The position numbers and the translations under genes were made by a program. Of a stretch of DNA of 64,000 bases, positions 53,193 to 61,710 are shown piece by piece. Positions within the stretch are counted from its first letter, which is position 1; every line of letters starts with the position of its first letter. The DNA comes from Streptomyces bungoensis. GTDB lineage: Bacteria > Actinomycetota > Actinomycetes > Streptomycetales > Streptomycetaceae. Location: positions 191,254-255,253 of the forward strand of contig NZ_KQ948852.1 of assembly GCF_001514215.1 (NCBI RefSeq), read 5' to 3'. The notes under the pieces were generated by a model. That model did no database searches and was not told the DNA's origin. It was given only the letters and a program-made list of their open reading frames with translations.

Positions 53193-54566
53193 GTGAGCAA
53201 GGTGCTGTACGTGCATGCCAAGGGCGGCCCTCCGGTGGGCCACGCCCTCACGCGGGTGGCCGCGCGGTCCGCGGTGCACCTGCTGGCCCTCAGCGACCTG
53301 CCCGCCCCCGTGGCCCATGACGCCGGGAGGTTGTGCGCGTCGGTCGTCAGCCCCCTCGACGCCCACGGTGGCGACCTGGTCGAACTCATCACCGACCGAG
53401 CCCGCGAGGTGGGCGCGGACGCCGTACTCACCTTCTCGGAGTACGCGGTGGTCGCGGTCGCCGAGGCGGCCCGGCGGCTCGGGCTGAGGGGCGCCGGGCC
53501 CGCGTCCGCCCTGGCGCGCGACAAGCGCCTGATGCGTGCGGCGTGGAAGCGCCGGGGCATACCCCAGCCACGGTTCCGCTCCGTCACCAGCGCGGCGGAC
53601 CTGGAGCGTGCCACCCTACGGTTGTCATGTCCACTTCTTTTAAAGGCGGCATGGAGCGCCGGGTCGACCGCCCACCAGATCATCGAGCGGCCCGAGGACG
53701 CGCTGGACGCCTGGCAGCGGTCGCGCGCGGTGATGGCCGAGTCCGCGCTGCTCGGGTTCGCGGAACTGCACGTCCCCGGCGCCTCGGAGGACTTCATCGT
53801 CGAGGAGATCGTCAGCGGATGTGCCGAGGAGTGGTTCGACGGCCCCGGCTGGGGCGACTACGTCAGCGTCGAAGGCGTTGTGGCGGATGGGGCGTTCCGT
53901 CCCGTCTGCCTGAGCGGACGGATGCCGACGGTGGCGCCGTTCACCGAGCGCGCCGGGATCACCCCGGCCGCCGTGGGAAGCGAGGCCCAGGACGCCATCG
54001 TGGACCTCGCCCGGCGCGCCGTGGACGCCCTGGGGCTGGAGAACTGCGGCACCCACACGGAGATCAAGCTGGGCAGGGACGGCCGCATGTGGGTCATCGA
54101 GACGGCCGCGCGGTTCGGCGGGGCCATGACGGTGCCGCAGATCGAGGAGGTCTTCGGCCTGGATCTCGTCGGCATGTTCACCGACCTGTTGCTCGGCGGC
54201 TCACCCGCCTGGCCCGCACGGGCGTTGACGCCCGAGGACGCCACGGGCGCGGCCGGCTCGCTGGTGGTCCTCGCCGTGCAGGGCGACGGCACCCCCTGGC
54301 CGCGCCGCCATCGATGGGATGCCTCGGCGGTCGTCCGTTCGGCGCCGGTCGGCACCGGCAGCACGCTGACCGTCGTCCGCGAGAGCTCTCTGCCGGACGG
54401 GGCCCCCGTTCCGGTCTACGAACCGGCCGCCGGGGCCAACACCATGGCGGGCCTGTGCCTGTTGTCGGCGGACCGGCCGCAGTCCGTCGTGCGCGACTTC
54501 ACCGCCCTGGTCGACGCGCTTCCGCGCATCCTGCCGACGGACGCCGCCGAGGGGGCCCGGCCATGA
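53193..54566 (+). CDS. ATP-grasp carboxylate-amine ligase-like enzyme, TTA-containing
   Basis: A 457-residue ATP-grasp protein. A Rossmann-like N-domain (about 1-105, starting VLYVHAKGGPPVGHAL), the ATP-grasp core (about 110-320) and a C-terminal lid. The metal-binding region reads HTEIKL then WVIETAARFGGAM near residue 310, a variant of the usual E-x-N-x-R pattern. Related enzymes join amino acids or other acids to amines through an acyl phosphate. A TTA codon sits at residue 150 (53640-53642) inside a patch of rare codons. GTG start with AAGGAG upstream; ATGA overlap with the dikinase gene. Substrates unknown. Confidence 0.85.
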   Translation: MSKVLYVHAKGGPPVGHALTRVAARSAVHLLALSDLPAPVAHDAGRLCASVVSPLDAHGGDLVELITDRAREVGADAVLTFSEYAVVAVAEAARRLGLRGAGPASALARDKRLMRAAWKRRGIPQPRFRSVTSAADLERATLRLSCPLLLKAAWSAGSTAHQIIERPEDALDAWQRSRAVMAESALLGFAELHVPGASEDFIVEEIVSGCAEEWFDGPGWGDYVSVEGVVADGAFRPVCLSGRMPTVAPFTERAGITPAAVGSEAQDAIVDLARRAVDALGLENCGTHTEIKLGRDGRMWVIETAARFGGAMTVPQIEEVFGLDLVGMFTDLLLGGSPAWPARALTPEDATGAAGSLVVLAVQGDGTPWPRRHRWDASAVVRSAPVGTGSTLTVVRESSLPDGAPVPVYEPAAGANTMAGLCLLSADRPQSVVRDFTALVDALPRILPTDAAEGARP

Positions 54567-56575
54567 CCCGTGTACCGGACCTGGCCGAGGTCCCCGACAC
54601 GGCGGGCGACCGCACCGTCGTCGGCGCCAATCTCTCGCTGCCGCTGTTCCGCGCGCTGTCCGGCGTGCTCGCCGGACACCCGTACCTGAAGGTCGTGGTG
54701 GACAGGTCCGCGGACACCTGGCACCTGCTCGACACCCGGGTGCACCCCTTCCACGTCGACTACATCGCCACGCGCATCCTCGGCATGGCGATGGACGAAC
54801 TCGACGCGGACCTGGACGCGTTCAACGCCTCCGTGTACATGGCGCCCGACCGCCGGTTCCTGCTCGGTGTGCTGTCCCTGCACAGCGACGACGGTGCCGA
54901 GGGCCCCGAGCGGTCCTTCCTGGTCCTGGAGACGACCGAGGCGGACACCATGTCCGGCGCACTGCTTGAGGAGTTCTACCACTTCGTGCGCGCAAGGGTG
55001 GACGGCCGTCTCCCCCTGCTGCTGAAACCGGCGAACCACGGGCAGGAGCACGAACTCGCCTCGGTCGGTGAGGCACGCGTTCCGCGCATCCTCAGCCAGG
55101 AGCTGTTCGGCAACCGGACCCGGACCTGCCTCAACCCGGGGGTGGCCGAGGGCCGGCTGCGCTACTTCCGCCATCCGGCGCAGTACCGCAGCGCCGCCCC
55201 CCAGCTCGGCTGGGCGGACATCGTCGCGATGGCCTGCCTGCCCGACGACGTGCCCCGGGTCGCCGGGTTCGTCAACACGGAGCCCACGACGCCGCTTTCG
55301 CACACCAACGTCCTGGCGTCGGGCTGGGGCATCCCGAACGCCATCGTCCGCGACCTGGACGCCCTGGTGCGGCGGCACGGGCTGGACGGCGCATGGGTCC
55401 GCTACCGGGTGTCCGAGGACTCCATCACCCTGGAGCGGCTGTCCGACGCCCCGGCCCTGGAGCGGCCGGTCTGGCACCAGCAGCGCATCCGCATCGACGC
55501 ACCCCTGCTGGACGAGGCGCCGGTCATGGCTCTTCACCGGCTGCGGCGCGCCGACCGCGACAGCTACGGCACCAAGGCCGCCAACCTCGGCGAACTGCAC
55601 CATGTCCTGGACAGCCGCACCGCCGACCTGACCGCGTTCTACGCGCTCCCGCGACCTCCGCGGCCCGATCTGCTCGCCCACCTGGCCGGGCGGCTCGGCG
55701 AGCCGGACGCGCCCGTGGAAAGGCTGCGCGCCGCGGCGGCCGAACGCGTGGCGGCCACCGTCCGGGCGCCCGAGGGGGTGGCGCTCCCGTTCCGCCTGCA
55801 CCATCTCTTCCTGACCTCGTCGCCCGCTCTGCAACAGGGCATCGGCAAACTGAAGATGGCGCTCGAACTCGAAGCGCTCGACGTGATCGACTCCCTCTGT
55901 CTGGACCTGCAGCGCCTGATGCACAGCACGCCGATCCCCGACGAGGTGGTACGAGCCATCACCGGTGCGGTGCCGGGCCTGCTGGCCGGCGGAGGCCGTC
56001 TCGTGGTGCGCTCGTCCTCCAACGCCGAGGACCTGCCGGGTTTCTCGGCGGCCGGGATCTACGACTCGGTGACCACCGTGCGCGGCGAGCGGCAGTTGCT
56101 GGACGCGGTGCGGCAGGTGTGGACGTCGCTGCTGTCGCCACGGAGCGTACGGCTGCGGCACGAGGCCGGCATCGTGCTGGACGACACCTACATGGGAGTG
56201 ATCATCCAGCGGTACGTGCCCGCCGGACTCGGGGGTGTGCTGGTGACCTGCAATCCGACCCGGCGCGAGGACTTCCGCAACGTGTACGTCAACTGCACGG
56301 ACGGTTCGCCGGAGCGGGTGGTCGAGGGCACGGTCCTGCCCCACCAGTACCTGTACAACACCGTCGAGGGCGGCGGCCGCACCGTGGACGTCGGCTCGTC
56401 GGGTGAGGACCTCCCGCCGGGCACGCGCACGTCACTGGGCGAACTGGCCCTGGTGGGACGCCTGCTGCAGTCCCACTTCAGCGCGGACGACCTCGACGGC
56501 GCCCTGGACGTCGAGTGGCTCATGACCGAGGAGGGGGCGTTCCACCTGGTCCAGGTCCGCCCGTACGCCCGGTGA
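54563..56575 (+). CDS. PEP-synthase/dikinase-like enzyme with swivel domain before ATP-grasp domain
   Basis: A 670-residue protein. Residues about 1-200 are a novel N-terminal domain. A phosphohistidine swivel domain follows (about 205-300) with His247 in TTPLSHTNVLASGWGIPN. The C-terminal PEP/pyruvate-binding ATP-grasp domain (about 340-668) has RSSSNAEDLPGFSAAG at 483 and ends DVEWLMTEEGAFHLVQVRP. PEP synthase and rifampin phosphotransferase have the ATP domain first; this order is like plant glucan, water dikinase. It probably phosphorylates an unknown acceptor via phosphohistidine. ATGA overlap with the ligase and TGATG with the transporter gene. Confidence 0.82.
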   Translation: MTRVPDLAEVPDTAGDRTVVGANLSLPLFRALSGVLAGHPYLKVVVDRSADTWHLLDTRVHPFHVDYIATRILGMAMDELDADLDAFNASVYMAPDRRFLLGVLSLHSDDGAEGPERSFLVLETTEADTMSGALLEEFYHFVRARVDGRLPLLLKPANHGQEHELASVGEARVPRILSQELFGNRTRTCLNPGVAEGRLRYFRHPAQYRSAAPQLGWADIVAMACLPDDVPRVAGFVNTEPTTPLSHTNVLASGWGIPNAIVRDLDALVRRHGLDGAWVRYRVSEDSITLERLSDAPALERPVWHQQRIRIDAPLLDEAPVMALHRLRRADRDSYGTKAANLGELHHVLDSRTADLTAFYALPRPPRPDLLAHLAGRLGEPDAPVERLRAAAAERVAATVRAPEGVALPFRLHHLFLTSSPALQQGIGKLKMALELEALDVIDSLCLDLQRLMHSTPIPDEVVRAITGAVPGLLAGGGRLVVRSSSNAEDLPGFSAAGIYDSVTTVRGERQLLDAVRQVWTSLLSPRSVRLRHEAGIVLDDTYMGVIIQRYVPAGLGGVLVTCNPTRREDFRNVYVNCTDGSPERVVEGTVLPHQYLYNTVEGGGRTVDVGSSGEDLPPGTRTSLGELALVGRLLQSHFSADDLDGALDVEWLMTEEGAFHLVQVRPYAR

Positions 56576-57945
56576 TGCGCTCCGTGACCGCCGTGTGGCG
56601 CCGCTCCGCGGACCCGGCCCTGACCCCGGCCGCCCGCCGCATCGTCCGCCTCAACAACGGGTTCCAGCTGCTGTTCAACCTGTTGTGGTGGATGCCGGTG
56701 TTCTACGCCTACCAGCGCGCCGCGGGCCTGTCGGACGGCCAGATCTTCGGCATCCAGAGCATCTACTACGTCGCCTTCTGCCTGTTCGAGATACCCACGG
56801 GAGTCGTCGCCGACCGCGTCGGCGCCCGCAACTGCCTGCGCGCGGGCGCGGTGGTCATGACGGTGGCGAACCTGGTGCCGGTGCTGGCGCCCTCGTACCC
56901 GGGCTTCCTCGCGCACTTCCTCGCGATCGCCGCGGGGCGCTCCCTGACCTCGGGCGCGGCGAGCGCCTGCCTGTACGAGGGCCTGCGCGCGGAGGGAGCG
57001 GACGCCCACTACCTCAGGGCGGAGGGCACGGCGCGTGCCCTCGGGCTCGCCGCCAAGGTCGTCTGCTGGCCGCTCGTCGGACCGCTGATGTCCCTGGCCC
57101 ATCAGTCGCCGTACGTGCTCAGCGCGGTGTGCGCCGCGGGCTCTCTCGGCTGCGCCCTGGCCCTGCCCCGGATCGCCACCGCCGACCCGGGCTCGGGGTC
57201 CGGCACCGGTGGGCGTCAGCGGGGAACTCTGCTGCGGGACACGGGCGCCGCCCTGCGCGTCCTTCGGTCGTCACCGTGGCTGGCGCTGCTCATGGTGCAG
57301 GGCGTGGCGGTCTTCACGTTGTCGCGGATCTGCCAGGTCAATCTGTTCCAGCCGGTTCTGCTGGAGCACGGCATCGCCGAAAGCAGTCACGGCGGTGTCC
57401 TCGCGGCGATGACGGTCGCCGAGGCAGTGGCCTCCGCGCGGCCCCAGTGGCTGAGCCGGCGGCTGTCGCCCGCGGCCTGGGTGTCCCTGCTGAGCGCCGC
57501 CCTCGCCGCCGCACTGGCCGCCACCACGGTCGGCGGCCCCTGGGCCGTGGCCGGGCTGCTGTGCGCGTTCGCCGCGATCACCGGGTTCGGCTATCCGGTG
57601 CAGCGCCGGCTCATCAACGACGCCATCCCGAAGGGGGCGCCGCGTGCCACGCTGCTGTCGGTGGAGAGCATCGTGGACCGCGGTGTGTGCGCGGTGGCGG
57701 CGGTGGCCGCGGGCGCGTATCTGGCGGCGGGCCGGCTCGACGCGCTTCTGTGGCAGTCCGCCGCGGTCACCTGCGTGCTGATGCCGGTGCTTCATCTCGC
57801 TCTGCGCCGCGTGGGTCCGGCGCCGGCCGCGGGTGGGGCGCGTGGAGCACACGGCACCGAGGCGGCCTCCGCCCAGGCGGTCGCACAGCCGGTGGAGGAG
57901 CCCGTCGCGCTGCCCGTCGACGAGGGCGTGGCCCCGCACCCGTGA
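56575..57945 (+). CDS. MFS transporter, likely exporter
   Basis: A 456-residue major facilitator with 12 expected membrane segments. The loop 2-3 signature reads GVVADRVGARNCLRAG near residue 80. The tail after about residue 415 is a Pro/Val/Glu-rich cytosolic extension. The ATG overlaps the dikinase stop (TGATG); a GTG one codon earlier is possible. As last gene of the ligase-dikinase operon it probably exports the product or confers self-protection. Direction of transport is inferred. Confidence 0.85.
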   Translation: MRSVTAVWRRSADPALTPAARRIVRLNNGFQLLFNLLWWMPVFYAYQRAAGLSDGQIFGIQSIYYVAFCLFEIPTGVVADRVGARNCLRAGAVVMTVANLVPVLAPSYPGFLAHFLAIAAGRSLTSGAASACLYEGLRAEGADAHYLRAEGTARALGLAAKVVCWPLVGPLMSLAHQSPYVLSAVCAAGSLGCALALPRIATADPGSGSGTGGRQRGTLLRDTGAALRVLRSSPWLALLMVQGVAVFTLSRICQVNLFQPVLLEHGIAESSHGGVLAAMTVAEAVASARPQWLSRRLSPAAWVSLLSAALAAALAATTVGGPWAVAGLLCAFAAITGFGYPVQRRLINDAIPKGAPRATLLSVESIVDRGVCAVAAVAAGAYLAAGRLDALLWQSAAVTCVLMPVLHLALRRVGPAPAAGGARGAHGTEAASAQAVAQPVEEPVALPVDEGVAPHP

Positions 57946-58139
57946 TCCGGCCCGCGGGGATCAGCGCACCCCCGGATTCTCCACGATCCGACCCGACCCG
58001 ATCCGCCACGCCGCGGCCCGATTGCAGCCCCGTGGTCGCGCACCGGAGACGCTCGTCGTTCAGGGGAGGCGTCAGCAGCGGCGATCCGACGGCTCAGGGC
58101 CCCGGGTGCGCGAGTCCGGGCCGGGCCGCAAGCTGGTGC

Positions 58140-58166
58140 GGTAGGAGCGGTAGGAGCGGTAGGAGC
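58140..58166. repeat. Three tandem copies of GGTAGGAGC
   Basis: Copies start at 58140, 58149 and 58158, followed by the variant GGTGGTAGC. The unit is again 9 bp, as in the repeat at 32.8 kb, but the sequence differs. It lies in the 275-bp spacer upstream of the lipid-kinase-like gene. Confidence 0.85.
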
Positions 58167-58220
58167 GGTGGTAGCCGGAGGAAGTGTCGGGCTGATGCAT
58201 GCGACCCGTCGGCTCTCGTC

Positions 58221-59204
58221 ATGAGCGAGAACGCGCCCCGACCGGTGGCCGCTGCGCGGCGACCGTATCTGATAGTGAATCCGCGCTCGGGTGGAGGGAA
58301 GGCGACCCGGTTCCGGATCGCGGAAGGAGCCCGTGCGTTGGGGTCCCAGGTGTTCCTGGTCGATCCTGCCCGGCACGAGGACCTCGCGGCCGTCGCCCGG
58401 CGCGCGGTGGAGGACGGTGCGGATCTGCTCGGCGTGGCCGGCGGAGATGGCACTCAGGCACTCGTCGCCGCGGTGGCCGCGGAGAGCGGCCTGCCTTTCG
58501 TGGTCGTTCCGGCCGGTACCCGCAACCACTTCGCGATGGACCTCGGCCTGGACCGTGAGGACCCGTCGGCCGCGCTGGAGGCCCTCACCGACTGCGTCGA
58601 GCTGCGCGTGGATCTCGGGTACGCCGGCGAGCGGGCCTTCGTCAACAACGTGTCGTTCGGCGCGTACGCCGCTCTGGTACAGGATCCGGCCTACCGGGAG
58701 GACAAGATCGGCACGATGGTGCGGATCCTTCCGGAGTTCCTGGCCCGCCACGAGGGACCGGAGCTGCTGGTACGCGCGGGGCTGCTCACCGTGGACCGGC
58801 CGGATGCGGTGCTGGTGAGCAACAACCCCTACCAGGTCGATGACCCGGCCGGGCTCGGCAGGCGTGCCCGGCTCGACTCGGGGCTCCTGGGACTCCTGGC
58901 CGCCAGGGCGGAGACGCCCGCCGAGACGGCAGCCGGATCGCGCAGCGGCCGGCCGCACGGCCTGACCCATCTCGCCACGCCGGACGACGTAATCGTCCAC
59001 GCCGAGGTACCGGCCGTACCCGTCGGGCTGGACGGCGAGGCCGTCACCCTTCCCACTCCCGTGCGGTGCCGGATCAGTGCGGGCGCGCTCCGCGTACGGG
59101 TGCCCCGCCATCGGACTGGCGGCGCCGTCACTCGGGGCTGGGCCGCCGTCCGGCGGCTGGCCTCCGCTGTCGGACGAACAGCCCCTGGCCATCACAGCGA
59201 CTGA
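58221..59204 (+). CDS. Diacylglycerol/lipid kinase-like protein
   Basis: A 327-residue member of the DAGK catalytic (YegS/BmrU) family. YLIVNPRSGGGKATRF lies near residue 16, GVAGGDGTQAL near residue 74, and PAGTRNHFAMDLGL near residue 99 supplies the nucleotide-binding loop. The C-terminal beta sandwich follows. The family phosphorylates diacylglycerol or related lipids at the membrane face. The ATG at 58221 has no clear ribosome site, so a leaderless transcript is possible. It is monocistronic. Confidence 0.88.
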   Translation: MSENAPRPVAAARRPYLIVNPRSGGGKATRFRIAEGARALGSQVFLVDPARHEDLAAVARRAVEDGADLLGVAGGDGTQALVAAVAAESGLPFVVVPAGTRNHFAMDLGLDREDPSAALEALTDCVELRVDLGYAGERAFVNNVSFGAYAALVQDPAYREDKIGTMVRILPEFLARHEGPELLVRAGLLTVDRPDAVLVSNNPYQVDDPAGLGRRARLDSGLLGLLAARAETPAETAAGSRSGRPHGLTHLATPDDVIVHAEVPAVPVGLDGEAVTLPTPVRCRISAGALRVRVPRHRTGGAVTRGWAAVRRLASAVGRTAPGHHSD

Positions 59205-59633
59205 CCTGGCCGGTGTCAGGCACCGGTCCGGTCGGCGCCCCTCTCGGCACCGGCGAGGCCGCCCCCCGTGCCGCTAGCCGGGTACGGGAGATCGCCGGAC
59301 ACAGGCGTCCCGTGCCCGAGGTGCCACTGCCCCACCCGCCTCGGCCTCACCCTGGCCGGACACGCGCCGGGCTCCGCGATCCCGAACCGAGGACCAGCGA
59401 CCAGGTGGTGGCCACCGCGGTCGGTACGGCCGCCGGTCGGCACGCGTGTGGCGAGCGGCGCTTGAGGATGGGCTGCACCACGAGCCCACCCTCGACGTCG
59501 GCCTGGATCTCGGTGCGGAGACTGATCAAGCGCGGCGCCGCGTGAGCCGAACAGAAGCACCCAGCATATGCGGCGTGACATCGGGGAACTCCGGAGACTG
59601 GCAACCCTGCCAGACGCGCGGAGGGAGCTCGAT
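59205..59633. other. Intergenic region without supported gene
   Basis: 429 bp between the lipid-kinase-like gene and the His-rich protein gene. Open frames here lack ribosome sites and recognisable domains. I see no strong repeat or terminator. Confidence 0.5.
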
Positions 59634-60173
59634 ATGAGCCAGGTCAAGGCGGGTTCACCGGATCTTCGTCAGCCGTTGCAGACCCTCGGCTCCGCTCTCA
59701 GCCGCTTGCCCGGAGCCGAGCAGATGGGCAAGGCCACCGACAGCGCACTGGACTGGATCGGAACCGTCTCTCCGCGCGGCCGCCGGATGGCGGTCTACGC
59801 CGGAGCCGGGGTTCTCGGTCTCGCCGGGGTGGTGGAATGGCCCCTGGCTCTCACCGGCGCGGCCGTCGCCTGGCTGACCCAGCCCCGTCCCCGACAAGAC
59901 GCACGCGACGAGACGGCCCAGAACGACGGGGTCCGAAGCCCGCAGGGCGACGCGGCGGTAACCGGGGCGCGGGCCGCTGTGGCCGACCGCGGCCCCGCTC
60001 CCTCGGCAGGCACCGACACGCAGCACTACGGTCCCGGCGACCGGCTGGCGCCGTTCCCTCTGCACCACGACCATCCCGAACACCACACGCACGAGCAACC
60101 CGCCAAGGTCGGTGACCCTGTCACCGCATCGGCACTCAAGAAGGTCGCGAAAGCCTCGGAGCACCACACCTGA
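59634..60173 (+). CDS. Hypothetical membrane protein with His-rich C-terminus
   Basis: A 179-residue protein starting MSQVKAGSPDLRQPLQTLG. A hydrophobic stretch of about 30 residues (about 50-85, AVYAGAGVLGLAGVVEWPLA) forms one or two membrane segments. The tail is hydrophilic with a His-rich segment LHHDHPEHHTHEQ near residue 145, which could bind metal. GGAGGGAG precedes the ATG at 59634; an upstream in-frame ATG at 59568 has no ribosome site. I do not recognise the family. Confidence 0.6.
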   Translation: MSQVKAGSPDLRQPLQTLGSALSRLPGAEQMGKATDSALDWIGTVSPRGRRMAVYAGAGVLGLAGVVEWPLALTGAAVAWLTQPRPRQDARDETAQNDGVRSPQGDAAVTGARAAVADRGPAPSAGTDTQHYGPGDRLAPFPLHHDHPEHHTHEQPAKVGDPVTASALKKVAKASEHHT

Positions 60174-60329
60174 CCACGCGTTCCCAGCAGCGCCTCCGGC
60201 AGGCCGGGCTGGAGGACCGCACCGGTACACCCGGGCGCGCAGGGCGGCTGGATCGACCGGCCGGCGAGCACCGCTGAAGTTGCGGCAGGTGTCGTCCCGA
60301 CGGGCCGATGTCGCAAGCCGTCCTCATCC

Positions 60330-60520
60330 CCCTCGCTTGTCCGGTCCCTGACGGCGGGCGGCGTGCGGGCTGTGCGCCCACGTGTCGGAGATGACCCGTA
60401 GCCGCGCTGGAAGGCGCGGCTGAGGTGTGCCGCGTCGGCGAAGCCCCGACGGGGCGCGCATCGTCGCGCGCGGCTTCGCCCCCGGACCGGCGAGGAGCGC
60501 ACGATCGGCCTCGTGCATGC
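60330..60520 (-). pseudogene. Remnant of an AraC-type regulator C-terminus
   Basis: Minus-strand translation contains RGFADAAHLSRAFQRGYG-like sequence (about 60,397-60,455), the classic second HTH of AraC regulators. Helix-like MHEADRALLAG lies in a different frame just before it. No intact start, sensor domain or stable frame exists, so this is a decayed fragment. The rest of 60,174-60,705 holds the two palindromes and nothing else I can support. Confidence 0.5.
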
Positions 60521-60677
60521 GCGGCCCGGGCCGCGCGACGCGGCGAGCGCATCGGTCGGCCGTCGCGGCCCCTCGTCGACGCCGTCCCTGCGTCGCTCAG
60601 TGAGCCCGGCCGCGCAGAGGGCGAGGACGGTGCCCGCCTGCAGGCCGATGACTCCCGCCTTCGCCGCCTCGACATTT

Positions 60678-60692
60678 CCATACGTCGTATGG
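60678..60692. promoter_or_regulatory. Palindromic operator CCATACGTCGTATGG
   Basis: A perfect 15-bp palindrome (CCATACG, T, CGTATGG). It shares its arms with the palindrome centred 34 bp downstream. The form is like a TetR-family operator. Confidence 0.65.
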
Positions 60693-60705
60693 TATTCCTG
60701 GCAGC

Positions 60706-61626
60706 ATGCTTCCATACGGCGTATGGAAATCCCTCAAAGGCTGGGTGCCGGCCGACCACCTCAAGCTCCCCCGCATGCGGGACGTGGATGCGCACTGGCG
60801 GCTCGGGGTGGCGGCCACCGGGCTGGACCGGATCACCAAGCGGGTGCGTCTGGCCGACGGTGAGCAAGTCCCGTACGACCGGTTGCTGATCGCCACGGGC
60901 ACCCGCGCACGGCAGTGGCCGAACCCTACCGAGGCCGCCCTGCAGGGGGTCCACACGATCCGCTCGCGTGACGATGCCGCTCAGTTGCAGAACGCGCTGG
61001 CCGAGCCGCCGTCGCGGGTCCTGGTCATCGGCGCCGGGTTCATCGGCTCGGAAGTGGCCTCTGTCTGCCGCGAACTCGGCCTCCCGGTGACCGTCGTCGA
61101 GCGGGGTTCGGCACCGCTGGTCGGCGCTCGGCGGGGTGATCGGGGAGATCGCCGCGCGGATGCAGCGCGATCACGGTGTGGACCTGCGCTGCGGTCTCGG
61201 CGTGTCGTCATTGGAGGGTGACTCCGGCGGACACGTGCGGCGTGTCCATCTGTCGGACGGAACCACCGTCGACGCCGATGTGGTGGTGGCCTCAAGTCCG
61301 TCGGTGCGCCGCCCTTCGGTGACGAGATCGCCTTCACCCAGGGATCCGTCACCGAGCGCCGGTTCGCCGCCGCCTACGGCCGGCGGGGCCGCATTGTCGC
61401 GGCTGTCGCCTTCGATCACGGTAAGTGGCTGGAGTACTACGGGAAGTTGATCGAGAACTCCGGTCCGTTCCCGCCTCCGCCGCCGGGCTGGGACCAGCCG
61501 CCCGACATGACGCCGAGGCCGGCCGAGTTCCCGCAACCCGGCGTCCCGACGGCGATCCCCGACGTCGTCCTGACCGGCCACGACCCGAGCGAGCGGACGG
61601 CTGAGTTCCGGCCCCGGCGCCACTGA
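60706..61626 (+). pseudogene. Decayed NAD(P)/FAD-dependent ferredoxin reductase
   Basis: Matches the ferredoxin-reductase family that serves P450s: DAHWRLGVAATGLD, PYDRLLIATGTRARQWPN, and the NAD-binding VLVIGAGFIGSEVASVCREL. The N-terminal FAD motif is missing. Near 61,130 the frame shifts (SAPLVGA then GGVIGEIAARMQRDHG in the next frame). Near 61,295 the reading jumps again to LKSVGAPPFGDEIAFTQG, skipping the segment with the second FAD motif, so an internal deletion is also present. The final part runs in frame to the stop at 61,624-61,626. Three separate lesions mean it cannot be functional. Confidence 0.85.
60710..60728. promoter_or_regulatory. Palindromic operator, 19 bp (TTCCATACG-G-CGTATGGAA)
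   Basis: A perfect 19-bp palindrome centred on 60719, with the same CCATACG arms as the one at 60678. The best remaining start codon of the decayed reductase (60706) lies directly before it, so the operator now falls inside the reading frame. Confidence 0.7.
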
Positions 61627-61667
61627 ACGCGCCCGCCGGGTCGAGTGAACGCGCCCGCCGGGTCGAG
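61624..61667. repeat. Perfect 22-bp tandem duplication
   Basis: Bases 61624-61645 are repeated exactly at 61646-61667. Each copy begins TGAACGCGCC, the first TGA being the stop of the decayed reductase. It lies at the junction with the truncated P450 and marks a rearrangement or slippage event. Confidence 0.95.
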
Positions 61668-61710
61668 CGTGCGGGCGGACAGCATCGACGAGAAGAAGGA
61701 GGGGAGCCTC

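Noticed and set aside
60706-61221. Functional truncated ferredoxin reductase
   Set aside because: The FAD-binding N-terminus is absent and the frame is lost at about 61,130; downstream family sequence continues in other frames.
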